The notes beneath the pieces were generated by a model. That model saw only the letters and a list, made by a program, of their open reading frames with translations, was not told the DNA's origin and did no database searches. This document shows positions 48,290-60,049 of a stretch of 64,000 nucleotides of DNA, one piece after another (positions within the stretch are counted from its first letter, which is position 1; the number at the start of each line of letters is the position of its first letter). The position numbers were made by a program, and so were the translations under genes. Source of the DNA: Tupaia tana (Eukaryota; Chordata; Mammalia; Scandentia; Tupaiidae); NCBI GenBank assembly GCA_026018925.1, contig JAKSZU010000018.1, positions 29,636,452-29,700,451 of the forward strand, read 5' to 3'.

Positions 48290-48860
48290 CGACAACAGGT
48301 TAGGTTATACTGAAAGGTGTCTAAACTCACCTTTACTTATTGTTAGAGCATATGGACAGTGAGGTTTTGAATCCTGAAAAGACTTGATTATTTCTGGAGA
48401 AGAAACATTTGGAATATTATCCAGAAGACTCAGGCGTATGGTCCCTTTCCACACACATTTTCTCCTCTTATCTTTGACCTTTTCTAACGTAGAGAGATGA
48501 CCAAGTTAGAGAGCCACTAGCAACACTAGGGGCAGGGAAGGAACAGCAGCAGTTGGAGTGTCGGGGACTAAGGACCTGCGGAAGAAAGTACCAGTTGGAG
48601 AAGGAGAAGAATAAACAGTCTACGTTTTAGTCTGGTCCCTTTTAAACTCACAGGAATTCCCTATGTGTGGCCACCTACCTTGGTTTATTTGAGGATCAAG
48701 GAAATGTTAGAATTATGATAGTACCAGTAGCTTTAAACTGTTCATCAGTTTTGATCATATGCCTGTATTTTCAGGAAACCACCTCATTAAGAGCTGATGA
48801 GAAATGGAATTTCTCTATCAAATTCTAAAGTCCTTATCTGTGAGCACGTGCTTCCCCCTT
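48290..48860. other. PSME3IP1 intron 1, unique sequence
   Basis: Nothing recognised. Confidence 0.4.
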
Positions 48861-48864
48861 TTTT

Positions 48865-49060
48865 TTCCCTTTTAATTATCAGAGAGATGTGAGGTAGAGA
48901 TAAGAAAGCATCACCCTCCATTTGGGGCAGGGTCACGCTGCAGTCTCTTCTCCATCCCATGTCTATTTTGGGTATGCAAGCTACTGGGGCTGGGATTTGA
49001 ACTGCGCTGTCAGCTATGTGGGATTCAGCTCCCCTGACTGTAAGCTACATTGCTAGCCTC
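48865..49060 (-). mobile_element. Old tRNA-type SINE, A-like
   Basis: ATCACCCTCCATTTGGGGCA to GTAAGCTACATTGCTAGCC. Confidence 0.6.
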
Positions 49061-49134
49061 ACCTTTATTTCTTGTTTTCAGTAACCAACTGTGATTCCTG
49101 GTTTTTCTGCTGTGCATGAAAGAGGATAATAGCA

Positions 49135-49386
49135 GGACCAGCAGATGATGTAGATTCCCACATAGTCTACCACGGTTCTAGTCCCGTACCCAGCAGCTTG
49201 AAACTCAAAGCCGTGTACATGTGCATGCATGCCCAAGATCCCGAGAGGGGACTGGAGAAAAAGAGGTTGTGACATGGTCATCCCCTCAGGATGGTTTCTT
49301 GCTTTCAGTCTCTCTGTCTCTGCCTGTCTTTCTGGCTAGTGGACACTCCCTATAGCAAAAACCTCTCAAAAAAAAAAAAAAAAAAG
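49135..49386 (+). mobile_element. Old SINE-A
   Basis: AGGACCAGCAGATGATGTAG to CCCTATAGCAAAAACCTCTC. Confidence 0.87.
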
Positions 49387-49705
49387 AATAATGAGAGTAA
49401 AGAGATGCATTTAATGGAACAATGGAACACCAGTGGCATTGTCACATCCTAATATTTCTGTCCCAGGTTCAAGTCATTTGCAGTAAATAAGTTCACTACT
49501 CTGAGACATTGATTTTATTTCCCCCTATCTTGTAAGATCAAAGCAACTGGGGATGTTTGGCTCAGAAAAGCAACAAAATAGGAGGAACCTGAGAGTTGTC
49601 ATAAAATAACTGAAGTATTGTCATGTTGGAGAAGATTGGCTCCTTTTGTGTAGGTAGTCCCACTGGATTGAACCTATGTGTAGAATTTGTAGAAAGCCAG
49701 ATTTT

Positions 49706-49896
49706 TAAAGTTTGTTTCTTTTATGAGAGGGACAGAGATAGAAAGAGAGAACTTGGCACACTGTGACCTGGCCTCAGCCAGCCCAGGTCATGGGAATACA
49801 TTTCCCTACTATGTACTGGGTGGCCCCAATATGTACATCAGGGACCTTCCCGTGTAGGTCTGGTCGTGTTAGCACTGCACCACCATTTGGCCCACA
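49706..49896 (-). mobile_element. SINE-C
   Basis: TTCTTTTATGAGAGGGACAG to GCACCACCATTTGGCCC. Confidence 0.75.
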
Positions 49897-49921
49897 TCTT
49901 GAAGTTTTAAAATGGAAGTTG

Positions 49922-50145
49922 GGGACCAGATGGTGGCATAGTAGTAAAAAGTGACACTCTGTAAGGTTGAACCAGGTGGGAAGGTTCTGGGTACATGTCC
50001 AGAGACCTCCCTGAGGCATGTGTGTGCCGATGAGCTGGGGCTGGCTGGCTGAGGTTCAGGGTGGATCATGGCTTTAACACCACGTTAAGGGTCCTATTTT
50101 TCTCTCTTTTAGTCATGAAAGAAATAAACCTAAACAAACAAACAT
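49922..50145 (+). mobile_element. SINE-C
   Basis: GGGGACCAGATGGTGGCATAG (recognisable core), GGGTGGATCATGGCTTTAAC and GTCATGAAAGAAATAAACC. It lies head-to-head with the copy at 49,706. Confidence 0.78.
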
Positions 50146-50149
50146 AAAT

Positions 50150-50758
50150 TAAATAGCCATTTCCAAGATGTACGTGGTAGGGTCACACACTGGATGGAGT
50201 ATCATATTAAGTGGGCTCTCTACACACCCATCCCTCTTCGTTTACCTGGAAAAAGAATTGAAGGGAAGAAATGAGTCGGCTAATGTAGGGTGAGGAGTGA
50301 CAGCTAACAGAATAAGAAAGGGGCACGTTGAGGGTCTAATATGTCTTTCCCATCCTTAGAGCCCTACGTAGTTCATGTTTTCTCTGCCAGGGACATTTAA
50401 GAAATTGTTGGCTTTTGTTTCATAAGAGATCGTTCTGCAGAACTTGAGGAATTCTTGGCACGATCACAGAGCAAGAACAGTCCTGCTTTGTAATAAGTCT
50501 CTGGCTGGTGGCATCCAGTGATGCCAAATCCGGACTGTGCAGGTCGTGGGCTTTAGGTGGGAGCAACAGCTCTGTCGGTTGATTTAGTTTTCTTTCTAGG
50601 TATTTACAAAATTATCTCTTGTTATAGGGAACTAAACCTCCACAATAGTAGGATTGAGGCTGAAGTGATTTTTCTTGTTCTGAATGAGTTTGTTTGCTCA
50701 GTTTTCATTTCCATCTTTACTAAATAAAAATGTTGCATGAACATTTTCAGCACTGGAA
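50150..50758. other. PSME3IP1 intron 1, unique sequence
   Basis: Nothing recognised. Confidence 0.4.
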
Positions 50759-50760
50759 TT

Positions 50761-51018
50761 CTTTTTTTTTTTTTTTTTTTTTTAAAGAGAGATTTTTGCT
50801 CTGGATGTGTTGTGCTTGCCATAGAAAAAGAAAGTGAGAAATCACCCCGGGGGAGGGGGATGACCATGTCACAATCCCTTCTCTCTTCTCCTCTCGGGAT
50901 CTTGGGCATATACACACACACACCTGGCATGAGTTTTAAGCTGGTAGGTCCAGGACTCAAACCACAGTTGACAACGTAGGAGTGGAGCGACGTATCCATT
51001 ACTCCATCTGCTGATCTG
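50761..51018 (-). mobile_element. Old SINE-A
   Basis: The TSD is TCAGCACTGGAATT. Confidence 0.86.
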
Positions 51019-51129
51019 TCAGCACTGGAATTTCATGTAGGGGGGAAAAGCTGAAATTGATATGTTCATGTTTTCAACTGAAATGTAATGTTTTCTGGGG
51101 AGAAACAAGGTAAAGTAGGTAACAGTATG

Positions 51130-51245
51130 AAATTTAGGTGTCAGGCCTAGATTTGATTCTTGGTAGTACTCTTCACCACTTGTTATCACCTTAGACAGGT
51201 GACGCATGGCCTTAATTTCTCCATGTGTATGAGATAATGCCACAG
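51130..51245 (+). mobile_element. MIR
   Basis: GTCAGGCCTAGATTTGATTC, ACCTTAGACAGGTGACGCAT and TTAATTTCTCCATGTGTATG. Confidence 0.6.
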
Positions 51246-51649
51246 ATACGGGACCGGTTCTTCCACTCTCACTGTCTCCATTTGTAGTTTGTGTGCCTCT
51301 AGGCATATCACTTCTTTGCTGTGCAGTCTGGACCCGATCACTAAGCCTCCTTGAATACCTGAGATTCTCATCCACATCTGCTTGGAAGCCAGAGCAGGTG
51401 AATCAGATAGTGTACTGTCCTTGAAGCAGTAATTTCAAAAGGGAACAATGTCAGAAGTTAGAGAAATAGAGGAGGATGAGAGCTGGGAAAAGGACAGGGT
51501 GCCCAGGAGGCTGATTTGTTTGAATTTAGTGGGGCAGAAAAATACCTGCAATGTGAGCTTTATTGTGAAACATCAGGTACTGAGAATTATTCCAGGCCCC
51601 CTTGCTGACTTCATAGGTAACCAACATCTTAGTGAAAACTATGCGATGT

Positions 51650-51800
51650 GGGGCTGGCTGGTGGCATGGTGGTAAAAGCATTGGACTCTCACATGGCTGA
51701 CTGCAGTTCAAATCTCAGACCTAGGAGCTTGCTTTCTTGCTTTCCCTTTCTCTCTCTCTGCCTCTCTCTGGTCAAATTAAAAATAATAATAATAACAACA
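51650..51800 (+). mobile_element. SINE-B
   Basis: GGCTGGCTGGTGGCATGGTG to a tail of AATAATAATAACAAC. Confidence 0.87.
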
Positions 51801-52062
51801 GGGACCAGCAGATGGTGTAATATGTATGTTGCTGGACTCCCACATATTCGGCCACTATTTGAGTCCCGGACTTGGAGGCTTAAAACTCACCATGGGTACC
51901 TGTGTGCGTATGCCCACGATCCCAAGAGGAGAATGAAAGAGATGGGATTGCAGTGTGGTCATCTACCCCAGGGGGGTGATTTCTCTTTTTTCAGTCTTTC
52001 TGTCTCTCTGTCTCTCCAGTGAGCGCACATGCTCTGCAGCAAAAATCTCTCTAAATAAAAAA
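51801..52062 (+). mobile_element. Old SINE-A, directly joined to a SINE-B
   Basis: GGGACCAGCAGATGGTGTAA to GCTCTGCAGCAAAAATCTC. It begins in the B copy's tail. Confidence 0.86.
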
Positions 52063-52298
52063 GAAAGAAATTAGTAATGACAAATAAAATAAATCATAAA
52101 AAAAACGAAAATGACATGATGCATCAGGGAAAATGTAATGTGTGCTTTCATCGTTAACCTGTAAATTCAACTGAGGATTCAATTTAATATTGGAAGAGAA
52201 TTTTTAGTCTGTTGCTGGTTCGGACGGAGCCGTTTTTCTTCACAATGTTATTTCACTTCTCATTTGAATGTTCTGTTTTCTTCATAGATTGATCCACT

Positions 52299-52425
52299 AT
52301 GGATGGAGGGGATGATGGTAACCTTGTCATCAAAAAGAGGTTTGTATCTGAGGCAGAGCTGGATGAACGGCGCAAACGGAGACAAGAAGAATGGGAGAAG
52401 GTTCGAAAACCCGAAGATCCAGAAG
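52299..52425 (+). CDS. PSME3IP1: PSME3IP1 coding exon 2, with the start codon
   Basis: The exon begins at 52,288 after TTCATAG; translation starts at 52,299 with A at -3 and G at +4, a strong context. It encodes residues 1-43, [15 protein letters not shown] through VRKPEDPE(E). The donor is GAAG|GTATTT. Confidence 0.96.
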
Positions 52426-52471
52426 GTATTTAGGCTTTAGGCTTATAGTTTGACAGTCACCCTAATGATTC

Positions 52472-52700
52472 TTTTTTTTTTTTTTTTTTTTTTAAGTCAG
52501 AGAGTGAGAGAGATAAAGGACCTCCCACAGGATCTGGCTATGTCACAATCGTTTTCCCTCTAATTCTCTATCCCATATTCGCACCTGCTTGTATGTTTCT
52601 CAAGTCAGTGGGGTCAGGACTCAAACCGTTCTCTGCCATGTGAGATCTGGCGTCCTCTGTACAGCACCTAACTGCTGTGCTCCAGGGGACAGTGCTCTAC
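52472..52700 (-). mobile_element. Old tRNA-type SINE
   Basis: Poly-T, AAGTCAGAGAGTGAGAGAG, CACCTGCTTGTATGTTTCTC and TGCTCCAGGGGAC. It lies 46 bp past exon 2. Confidence 0.6.
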
Positions 52701-52704
52701 ATAA

Positions 52705-52880
52705 TGTTCTTTAATTTTCCACAGTCCTGCAAAGTAGGTGTTAATTGTCCTCACCTAAAGGTTGAGGAGCTAAGACCCAGAGGGGTAAAGTAACCTATGT
52801 AATAAGGCATTCATACCTGGGAATAGAACAAAGATACTCACATCCTTGCCCTTTGCTCTCTACTACACTGCCTTCCAGAA
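52705..52880 (+). mobile_element. MIR
   Basis: CCTGCAAAGTAGGTGTTAAT, GACCCAGAGGGGTAAAGTAA and CTCTACTACACTGCCTTCC. Confidence 0.7.
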
Positions 52881-53204
52881 GATTCTACTTGTCTGTTCCA
52901 TCTCCACAGGTGTTTCCACAGCCTGAACAGCTGAGAATGCTGCTGCTAGGGAGTTTTGAGCTGGCTCCTCATCCAGTTAACTAGCTCAGACCATGGACCC
53001 TGTTGACATTGATAGCTTTGAGAATGTTGGCCTCCCTCCGAGGGCCAAAGGGAAGCTGTGGGCTTTGTACTATATTTGTGTTATCCTTGCCCTCAGATTG
53101 AACAGAGACTTGACTTGATCTTTCAAACTCTTTATTATTCCTAATAATAGGAAAAAAGTTCTAAAGTTTATATCTCCCCCTCTCTCCCCACCTCTTCTTT
53201 TCAG

Positions 53205-53303
53205 AATGTCCAGAGGAAGTTTATGACCCTCGGTCTCTCTATGAAAGGCTGCAGGAGCAGAAAGACAGGAAGCAGCAGGAGTATGAAGAGCAGTTCAAAT
53301 TCA
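53205..53303 (+). CDS. PSME3IP1: PSME3IP1 coding exon 3
   Basis: This 99-nt exon encodes about residues 43-76, (E)[16 protein letters not shown] to EEQFKF(K). The acceptor is CTTTTCAG after a long C/T tract, and the donor is TTCA|GTAAGC. Confidence 0.96.
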
Positions 53304-53455
53304 GTAAGCTTCAGATGGAGTCCAGGAGACTCTGCAGGGCCTTTCCAACGTACTTTTGTCTCACACAATACTTTTTCTAGCTAGCCATGGAATTTTCTTG
53401 ATTTTTCTAGTTTGTAGATGCTCATTTGGTAGAAAAGAAACAGACTTCTGCTTTC

Positions 53456-53641
53456 TTTTTTTTTTTTTTTAAAGAATTATTTATTTAATTCTATTTATTC
53501 ATTTGTATATTTTAATTTGACTAGAGAGAGAGAGAGAGAGAGAGAGAAAGTGAGAAAGCAAGCTACCAGGTCCGGGACTCGAACCATGTTTGGCCATGTG
53601 GGAGTGCCCAGCACCTTAATCACCATACCACCTGCTGGTCC
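53456..53641 (-). mobile_element. SINE-B
   Basis: (GA)n tract at 53,522-53,548, CCACCTGCTGGTCCCC at the end. Confidence 0.88.
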
Positions 53642-53666
53642 CCATTCTGCCTTCTTGATCACATTC

Positions 53667-53854
53667 AACATTTTTTTAAATTATTATTTATTTAATTTTA
53701 TTTATTCATTCATTTATTTTAATTTGACCAGAGAGAGACACAGAGAGAGAGAGAGAGAAAGGGATAAAGGAAGCCACCAGGTCCGGGACTCGAATCGTGG
53801 TTGGCCATGTGGGAGTGTCCAGCACCTTAACCACCACACCACCTGCTGGTCCCA
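53667..53854 (-). mobile_element. SINE-B
   Basis: The TSD is near ACATTCAACATTTTT on both sides. Confidence 0.88.
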
Positions 53855-54092
53855 ACATTCAACATTTTTGTTTAGAGATACCCATTTTAATTCTATGCTA
53901 ATATCTAGTTATGGAGAAATGCCTTGATTTTATGCCATGTTATCTGTCCAAAAGCCATGGTGTTTACCAGTTCTTTCTTCTAATACCATGAAGAATCTGC
54001 TGTTTATTAAAAAAGAAGGAAAAAGAATAATTTTATTTGACTGTATTTTTCCTTAAGCCTGCTAAATGTTCCTTGTTTAATTATTTCCTCAG

Positions 54093-54214
54093 AAAACATG
54101 GTAAGAGGCTTAGATGAAGATGAGACCAACTTCCTTGATGAGGTTTCTCGGCAGCAGGAACTACTAGAAAAACAACGAAGAGAAGAAGAACTAAAAGAAC
54201 TGAAGGAATACAGA
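54093..54214 (+). CDS. PSME3IP1: PSME3IP1 coding exon 4
   Basis: This 122-nt exon encodes about residues 76-116, (K)[17 protein letters not shown] through [10 protein letters not shown]. It ends in phase 0 at AGA and is followed at once by ATATCCTTT, the consensus 5' splice site of U12-type AT-AC introns. No usable GT donor lies at this position; reading onward reaches a stop after a few codons. Confidence 0.93.
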
Positions 54215-54566
54215 ATATCCTTTGTACTTTGAGAGAAATCTGTAGTGTCAGTTTTCTCATCACTACCTATGGTCAGCCCTCATTAGTAGAAGGAGGGTCT
54301 TCTAGCTTGTGATCTCTAAAGTCTCTTTCCACACTGATATTCCTACGACTGAATCACTGACAATGATTTGTGGAGTTTGTGTTGCATGGAAGTCTATAGC
54401 AATCAGAAATCCACATTCTGTAGGATTAACTAAAGTCATAAAGCCTAGTAGTCAGTATCAGAGTAGTATTACCTGATAGGATTAGGCTCTGGGACATATG
54501 GGCAATACAGTCAACCTCATCCAGGCTTCTGAGCTTTTTGTTTGTTTTTAGTTTTTAGCTTTTTTT

Positions 54567-54820
54567 TTCTTTTTAGTTTTTTTTTGTTGTTGTTATAGAG
54601 TGCATGCTCTTGTCAGAAACAGAGAAAGAGACAGAGGGAAAGTGAAAAATCACCCTTCAAGGGGAATGGCCATGCTGCAGTCCCTTCTCCTCTATTCTCT
54701 GCTTGGGATTTTGGGCATACACACTCCTGGCATGATTTTCAAGATGCTGATCCAGGACTCAAACTGAGCAGTTGGCCATGTGGAATCTAGTGCCTTAAAC
54801 TCCACACCACCAGCTGGCCC
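54567..54820 (-). mobile_element. Old SINE-A
   Basis: GTTATAGAGTGCATGCTCTT to CACCAGCTGGCCC. It lies inside the AT-AC intron. Confidence 0.8.
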
Positions 54821-54835
54821 AGGGCTTCTAAGCTT

Positions 54836-55090
54836 TTTTTTTTTTTGCAAGTTTTTTGCTATAGGGTGTGTGTGCTCACCAGAAAGACAGAGAGACTGAG
54901 AGACAGAAAGCAAGAAAGCACCCCCCAGGGGAGATGGCCATGCCGCAATCCCTTCTCCATTCTCCTCTCGGAATCTTGGGCACACACACACATGTGCCGG
55001 CGTGAGTTTAAGCCACTAGGTCTGAGACTCGAACCAGAGCCAACTATATGGGAGTCCAGCGACATAGCCATTACGCCAATTGCTGGTCCC
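54836..55090 (-). mobile_element. SINE-A
   Basis: The TSD is CTTCTAAGCTTT. Confidence 0.9.
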
Positions 55091-55094
55091 ATGG

Positions 55095-55558
55095 GCTTCT
55101 AAGCTTTAAAAGGGTGTTTTTAGCAACTTTCCCGTGTCTGCATTAGTAAGACCTTCCCCATTGGTACAGTGTGGTCTGTTTCCCTAGAGGGGCTGAGAAA
55201 GCAACAAAGATTATTTCTCTTTGTCTCAGTGCTGCATTTTTTGGCATCCACTTAATAGGCATCCTGGTGTAACTTGACTGAATTAAAATTCTCAGTTTTA
55301 TACCATGTTATCCCCACTCTCAGCACATTTTTCACCCCTGAAGTCTCTTTCTGGTTTTCCCAATGTCAATACTTGGTGCTCCTATCTGGTGCTCCTTTGG
55401 CCCAGGGGCCTCTGGGCCAAAGATTGTCTCCAAAATATAATAGAAATTTAGCCAGTTCTTATCTCTGCTGCCACTGTAATAGTTGTAGACTTTCCTCTGG
55501 AGTGTTACGACCATCTACTTTCATCCCTAACAATCTGTGTTCAGATATCAAAGGGAGC
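55095..55558. other. PSME3IP1 AT-AC intron, unique sequence
   Basis: Nothing recognised; GGTGCTCCTATCTGGTGCTC is a small local repeat near 55,376. Confidence 0.4.
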
Positions 55559-55559
55559 T

Positions 55560-55792
55560 TTTTTTTTTTAAGTTTATTTATCCCATGAGCAAGAGAGAGA
55601 GAGCGAGACAGCACCCCTAACAGGATCCCGACCCTTCCCATCCTCTCCCAGCTTCAGCTAGTTCCAGATCATGGGCACATGCGTGCTCTCACAGATGCAG
55701 GGAGGTCTCCAGATGTAAGCCTGGAACCCTTCCATGTGGGTCTGCCTTGCAGAGCATCACATTCTCCTACTGCACCATTGTTTGGCTCCATC
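55560..55792 (-). mobile_element. SINE-C
   Basis: ATTTATCCCATGAGCAAGAG, CACCCCTAACAGGATCCCGA and GCACCATTGTTTGGCTCC. Confidence 0.75.
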
Positions 55793-56330
55793 TTGCTATT
55801 TCCTTAACCTGGAATGTTCTGCCCTCAGATTTTACAAGGCAGGCATTTCATGGCACTGAGGTCTCAGCTCACATCTCCCTCATAGAGATTTCCCCTATGC
55901 AGCCCATCTAAAACTGCTCTCACCTCATTGCTGTGTATGGTACAGTTTTTTTTTTTTTTTTTCTTCCTTTAGTTTTATTACAGGGCACATGTGTTTATAG
56001 GAGAGAGACAGAGAACAGGAAAGTGAGAAATTACTCCCAGGGAGGAAGGTTACACTGCAGTCCCTTCTCCATTCTCTTAGAATTTTGGGCATATATACAC
56101 CTGCCATTTGAATCACATAGTCAGCCATGCAGGACCCAGCGGCCTTAACCTCCATGTAACCTACTGACCCAGTTATCTTATTTTTTTTAAATAGCATTTG
56201 TCACTATCTGCAAATCTTCATTTATTTGCTTTCTGTGTTTTTGTTTGTTTGTTTATTTAATCTGTTTTACATCTGGAATGTAAAGTAGGCAAGTTCTGTA
56301 AGAACAAAGTATATGATTTGGTCATTACTA
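55793..56330 (+). mobile_element. L2 split by a SINE
   Basis: CTGGAATGTTCTGCCCTCAG, TGAGGTCTCAGCTCACATCT and, beyond the SINE, CATTTGTCACTATCTGCAAA and GGAATGTAAAGTAGGCAAG. Confidence 0.75.
55941..56171 (-). mobile_element. Old SINE-A nested in L2
   Basis: TTTTATTACAGGGCACATGT to CATGTAACCTACTGACCC. Confidence 0.75.
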
Positions 56331-56340
56331 ATTTTCTCAG

Positions 56341-56342
<2 letters not shown>

Positions 56343-56373
<31 letters not shown>

Positions 56374-56450
56374 GTGGGAGGTTTATGCTATAGGGTTTGT
56401 GTGCTTGCCAGAAAGACAGAGAGACAGACAGAAAGCGAGAAATCACCCCA

Positions 56451-56485
<35 letters not shown>

Positions 56486-56646
56486 TGGCCATGCTGCAAT
56501 CCCTTCTCTATTCTCTTCTTGGGATCTTGGGCATGCACGCACGCACATGCGCCTGGCATGAGTTTAAGCCACCAGGTCCAGGACTGGAACTGTGGTTGAC
56601 TGCATGGGAGTCCATCGACATAGCCATTACGCCAACTGCTGGTCCC
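56343..56646 (-). mobile_element. SINE-A with a G33 run
   Basis: The TSD is CTCAGGGGATTTTT against CTCAGTGGATTTTT. The normal C6-A-G6 segment is CCCCACG followed by an unbroken G run at 56,452-56,484. Confidence 0.93.
56452..56484 (+). repeat. Homopolymer of 33 G
   Basis: An uninterrupted G run inside a SINE-A. Its exact length is uncertain by nature of sequencing. Confidence 0.85.
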
Positions 56647-56794
56647 TCTCAGTGGATTTTTAAGCTTACATGTTGAGTAACCTCACTAATGGGACTGAAC
56701 AGGCTTTACCTCTCAGACTGATGATATGACTATGTGTATGTGTCAGTTGGTTATTTTTTGGTGGGATGTATAAGTTCCAGTAAAGAGTTATGTA

Positions 56795-57060
56795 GGGCTG
56801 TCAGGTGGGGTGGAGGTTAAGGTGGCTGGATCTCACAGGCCCATTGTGTGGTTTAAGTCACAGACTGATGACTTGAAAAGCATGTCAGCTACGTATACAT
56901 GTGTGCCCAAGATACTGAGAGGGAAATGAAGGAGAAGGGATTGCAGTGTGATCATTCCCGTGGGGAATGATTTCTCATTTTTCTTCCACTTCTCTCTCTC
57001 GCTCACTTTCTTTCTGGCAAGTGCACATCCTCTATGACAAACTACCAAAATAAAAATAAA
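56795..57060 (+). mobile_element. Old SINE-A
   Basis: GGGCTGTCAGGTGGGGTGGA to TCCTCTATGACAAACTACC. Confidence 0.78.
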
Positions 57061-57069
57061 AATAAGAGA

Positions 57070-57460
57070 GAGAGAGAGAAAAAATTATATTTAAGAAAAT
57101 GTAGACAGATTTCCTTGGATTTGATTTAGATCTGAACTGGTAGCAGAAGACCTGTCTTCCTGTTCCTGCTCTGCTAGTGGCATTGAGGTGCACCATGAAG
57201 GTAGAAGTTGACGGCAGGTTACACCTCGATCCCAGTCATAGGATTGAGGACTGGTTCCTCTGAACTACCTGCTTCTCCATCCTGATGACCCCATAATATT
57301 ATAGATTGAAGTCTGTAGACACAGGCAGATGCATGTATGTATTTTTTCAGACACTAAACTTTTTCTTCTAATGAAATACATTCATTATACTTCTCACTTG
57401 AATGATATTTTGTGTTGGCAGATTAGCAAAGAGGAGATACTGTCTCTCAAAGCAGCGTTC
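57070..57460. other. PSME3IP1 AT-AC intron, unique sequence
   Basis: Nothing recognised. Confidence 0.4.
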
Positions 57461-57464
57461 TGCA

Positions 57465-57729
57465 GGATCAGCAGTTAGCATAATGGCTGTGTCGCTGGAT
57501 TCCCATGTAGCCGACTGCGGTTCGCGTCCCGGACCTGGTGGCTTAAAACTCACACCGGGCACGTGTGCGTGCGTGCCCAAGATCCCGAGAGGAGAATGGA
57601 GAAGGGATTGCAGCGTGGCCATCCCCCAGGGGGAGTGATTTCTTGCTTTCTGTCTCTCTGTCTCTCTCTGTCTGTCTGGCGAGCGCACGCACCCTGTAGC
57701 AAAAACCTCTTAAAAAAAAAAAAAAAAGG
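57465..57729 (+). mobile_element. SINE-A, variant B box
   Basis: GGTTCGCGTCC with TAAAACTCAC after it. The TSD is about GCGTTCTG/GCATTCTG. Confidence 0.92.
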
Positions 57730-57789
57730 AGCATTCTGAAGGGTAGTGCTGAGTGTGAGATGCCTTTCTGTTGTCAATGAAAAGGAAAG

Positions 57790-58062
57790 AACCAGGCCTG
57801 CTGGTGGCATGGTTCTCAAGGCAGCTGGATCACACGTGGCTGACCGCACAGTTCGAGTCTCAGACCTGGCAACTTGAGAAACAAACTGGGTGCATGTGCA
57901 TATGTGCCCAAAGTCCTGAAAGAGAAATGGAGGAGAAGGGATTGCAACATGGCCATCCCCACAGGAGGTATGCTCTCTCACTTTTCCCTCTCTCTGTTTC
58001 TCTCCAGTGAGCACACATGCTCTCTGGCAAATTAAATAAAATAAAATAAAATAAAATGGAAA
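57790..58062 (+). mobile_element. Old SINE-A
   Basis: The TSD is GGAAAGAACCA. The tail is (AAAAT)n. Confidence 0.85.
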
Positions 58063-58069
58063 GAACCAA

Positions 58070-58668
58070 CAGGGCAGGGCAGCAGTGAGGCCAAAGAAAC
58101 ATTTCTGGCCTAGTAACATTATGACACATTGAAGAGGCTTTACGGTAATGGCTTTAATTGGAAACTTGGAAAGTTGTGGATGTCTAGAAAAACTGAAAAG
58201 CAGGCCTTCCAACCTACTGGTGTATATTGCATTAATCCTGAGAATGTGAGTAATCAGAGACATGCTGAGATAGGAATTGAAGGATTAGATATTTGTTTAT
58301 TGAAGCTCTAATTTAGGAGCTGGTTTTTGCCTTTGCTGGATAATTGTAATGTGATACATTTTATAATGTGCAGCTTCTGAGTACAAATAAGCTGTGGTTT
58401 GTAACAATGTAAGCAAATGAACTTGTAATTGTTTCTTTTCAGGTTAAACCAGTAGTGTGTGATACTATGTATGTTTAAAATTATGTGATTTTTTTAAAAG
58501 CCTCTTCTAATTAATTTCTTGTGGTTTTGAGGTATATTTGTGTTTTAAAAGCATGTTGGGGTGAGGAGATTAAGGGGGAAAATTGCTTATGATTTGGATG
58601 TGGTCAAAAATATATTCCCACTCTCTGTCCCCCTAAAAAAAGGTTGAGATTTTTCTTTAAAAGAAAAA
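58070..58668. other. PSME3IP1 AT-AC intron, unique sequence
   Basis: Nothing recognised. Confidence 0.4.
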
Positions 58669-58672
58669 AATA

Positions 58673-58819
58673 TTGAGCCAGCCCATGGCCTAGTAGTTAA
58701 GGAGCTCAACCCAGTGACTTGAAATATGCCAGGCATGTAAGTATGTGCATGCATTCCCAAAATCCCAAAAAGAGAGAAATGGAGAAGAGATTGCAGTGTG
58801 ACCATGCTCCATGAGGGAT

Positions 58820-58859
<40 letters not shown>

Positions 58860-58900
58860 CAGTGAATGCATGTGCCCTCTGGAAAATTAAAAAATAATAT
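58673..58900 (+). mobile_element. Old SINE-A, head shortened
   Basis: GAGCCAGCCCATGGCCTAG, then a gap across the B box, then a (CT)n run of about 16 units. Confidence 0.72.
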
Positions 58901-59060
58901 AAAGTTAAATGTCCTGGTATTATACATACATGTATGTATGTTTACATACTTTCATTATGTTACTTTCTTATAGTTTTGCTTTATTTTTAAATATTGAATA
59001 TTGAACATTTTCTTCGAAGATTTCTTTTTTTTGCAGGTTAAAAAAAATCATAATATGCTT

Positions 59061-59328
59061 GGGACCAGCAGTTAGCGTAATGGCTATGTCGCTAAACTCC
59101 CATGTAGTCGACCACAGTTCGAGTCCTGGACCTGGTGGCTTAAACTCATGCCGGGCGCGTGTGTGTGCGTGCCCAAGATCCCAAAAGGAGAATGGAGGAG
59201 AAGGGATTGCGGCGTGGCCATCCCCCCTGGGGGGTGATTTCTCGCTTTCTATCTCTCTGTCTCTCTCTGTCTTTCTGGCAAGCACATGTGCCCTATAGCA
59301 AAAACCTCTCCAAAAAAAAAAAAAAAAT
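59061..59328 (+). mobile_element. SINE-A, young
   Basis: The TSD AAATCATAATATGCT is exact. Confidence 0.94.
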
Positions 59329-59334
59329 CATAAT

Positions 59335-60045
59335 ATGCTAATGGTATTTTTACTAGAAAGATGAAAACTCATTTTTTCTATAAAAATGAACATTTAGGAT
59401 TAACTTATGTCTCCATGATGACTTCCAAAATGTTAAATTGATGACATTCGAAATAGCACTGAGCATTATACATGAACCTTATTGAACGCTGCAAACATTT
59501 AACATAACTGGTACCTCAAAGAACAGTTAGTAAACCTGTGCCTGAAGAGGGATCAGAATTAGAATTTATTTCTGGCACCCAGTTTTATTCAGTGTTCAGA
59601 GACACCTGACAAGTAGCTGAGGCCATAGATCCTCTACCTGCACCCAGCCCATTGGTCTGATAATAGAGTCTTCGCTTTCTTGGGCACTAGATGTCACTAT
59701 TGTTCCAGTAAGGCACTACCACATCTCAAGTAAGGGCTTCCTCCCAATCACAGTGCTTACCTATTGTCTAGTAAAGTCGTGAGAGAGAGTATAAAAAGGA
59801 GGTAGAGGAGGAGGCTGGTAGAACAAGCAAAAGTGACAGACCTTGACAGCTAGAGATTGGCAGTAGGCATGAAAAGGTTCTGTCACCAGTGAACTGGTTT
59901 TGCTTTTTGAAAACAATTTTTTGACTCTCATATGTATGTGCTGGGTTTCTCATTAAAATTACTTTGAGAGAGTGTTTAATACAGAGTCTTAGCTGTCTAG
60001 AGACCCTCATTTAATAGATTTGGGGCAGGAGAAGGACCCTGCATT
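59335..60045. other. PSME3IP1 AT-AC intron, unique sequence
   Basis: Nothing recognised. Confidence 0.4.
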
Positions 60046-60049
60046 TCCT

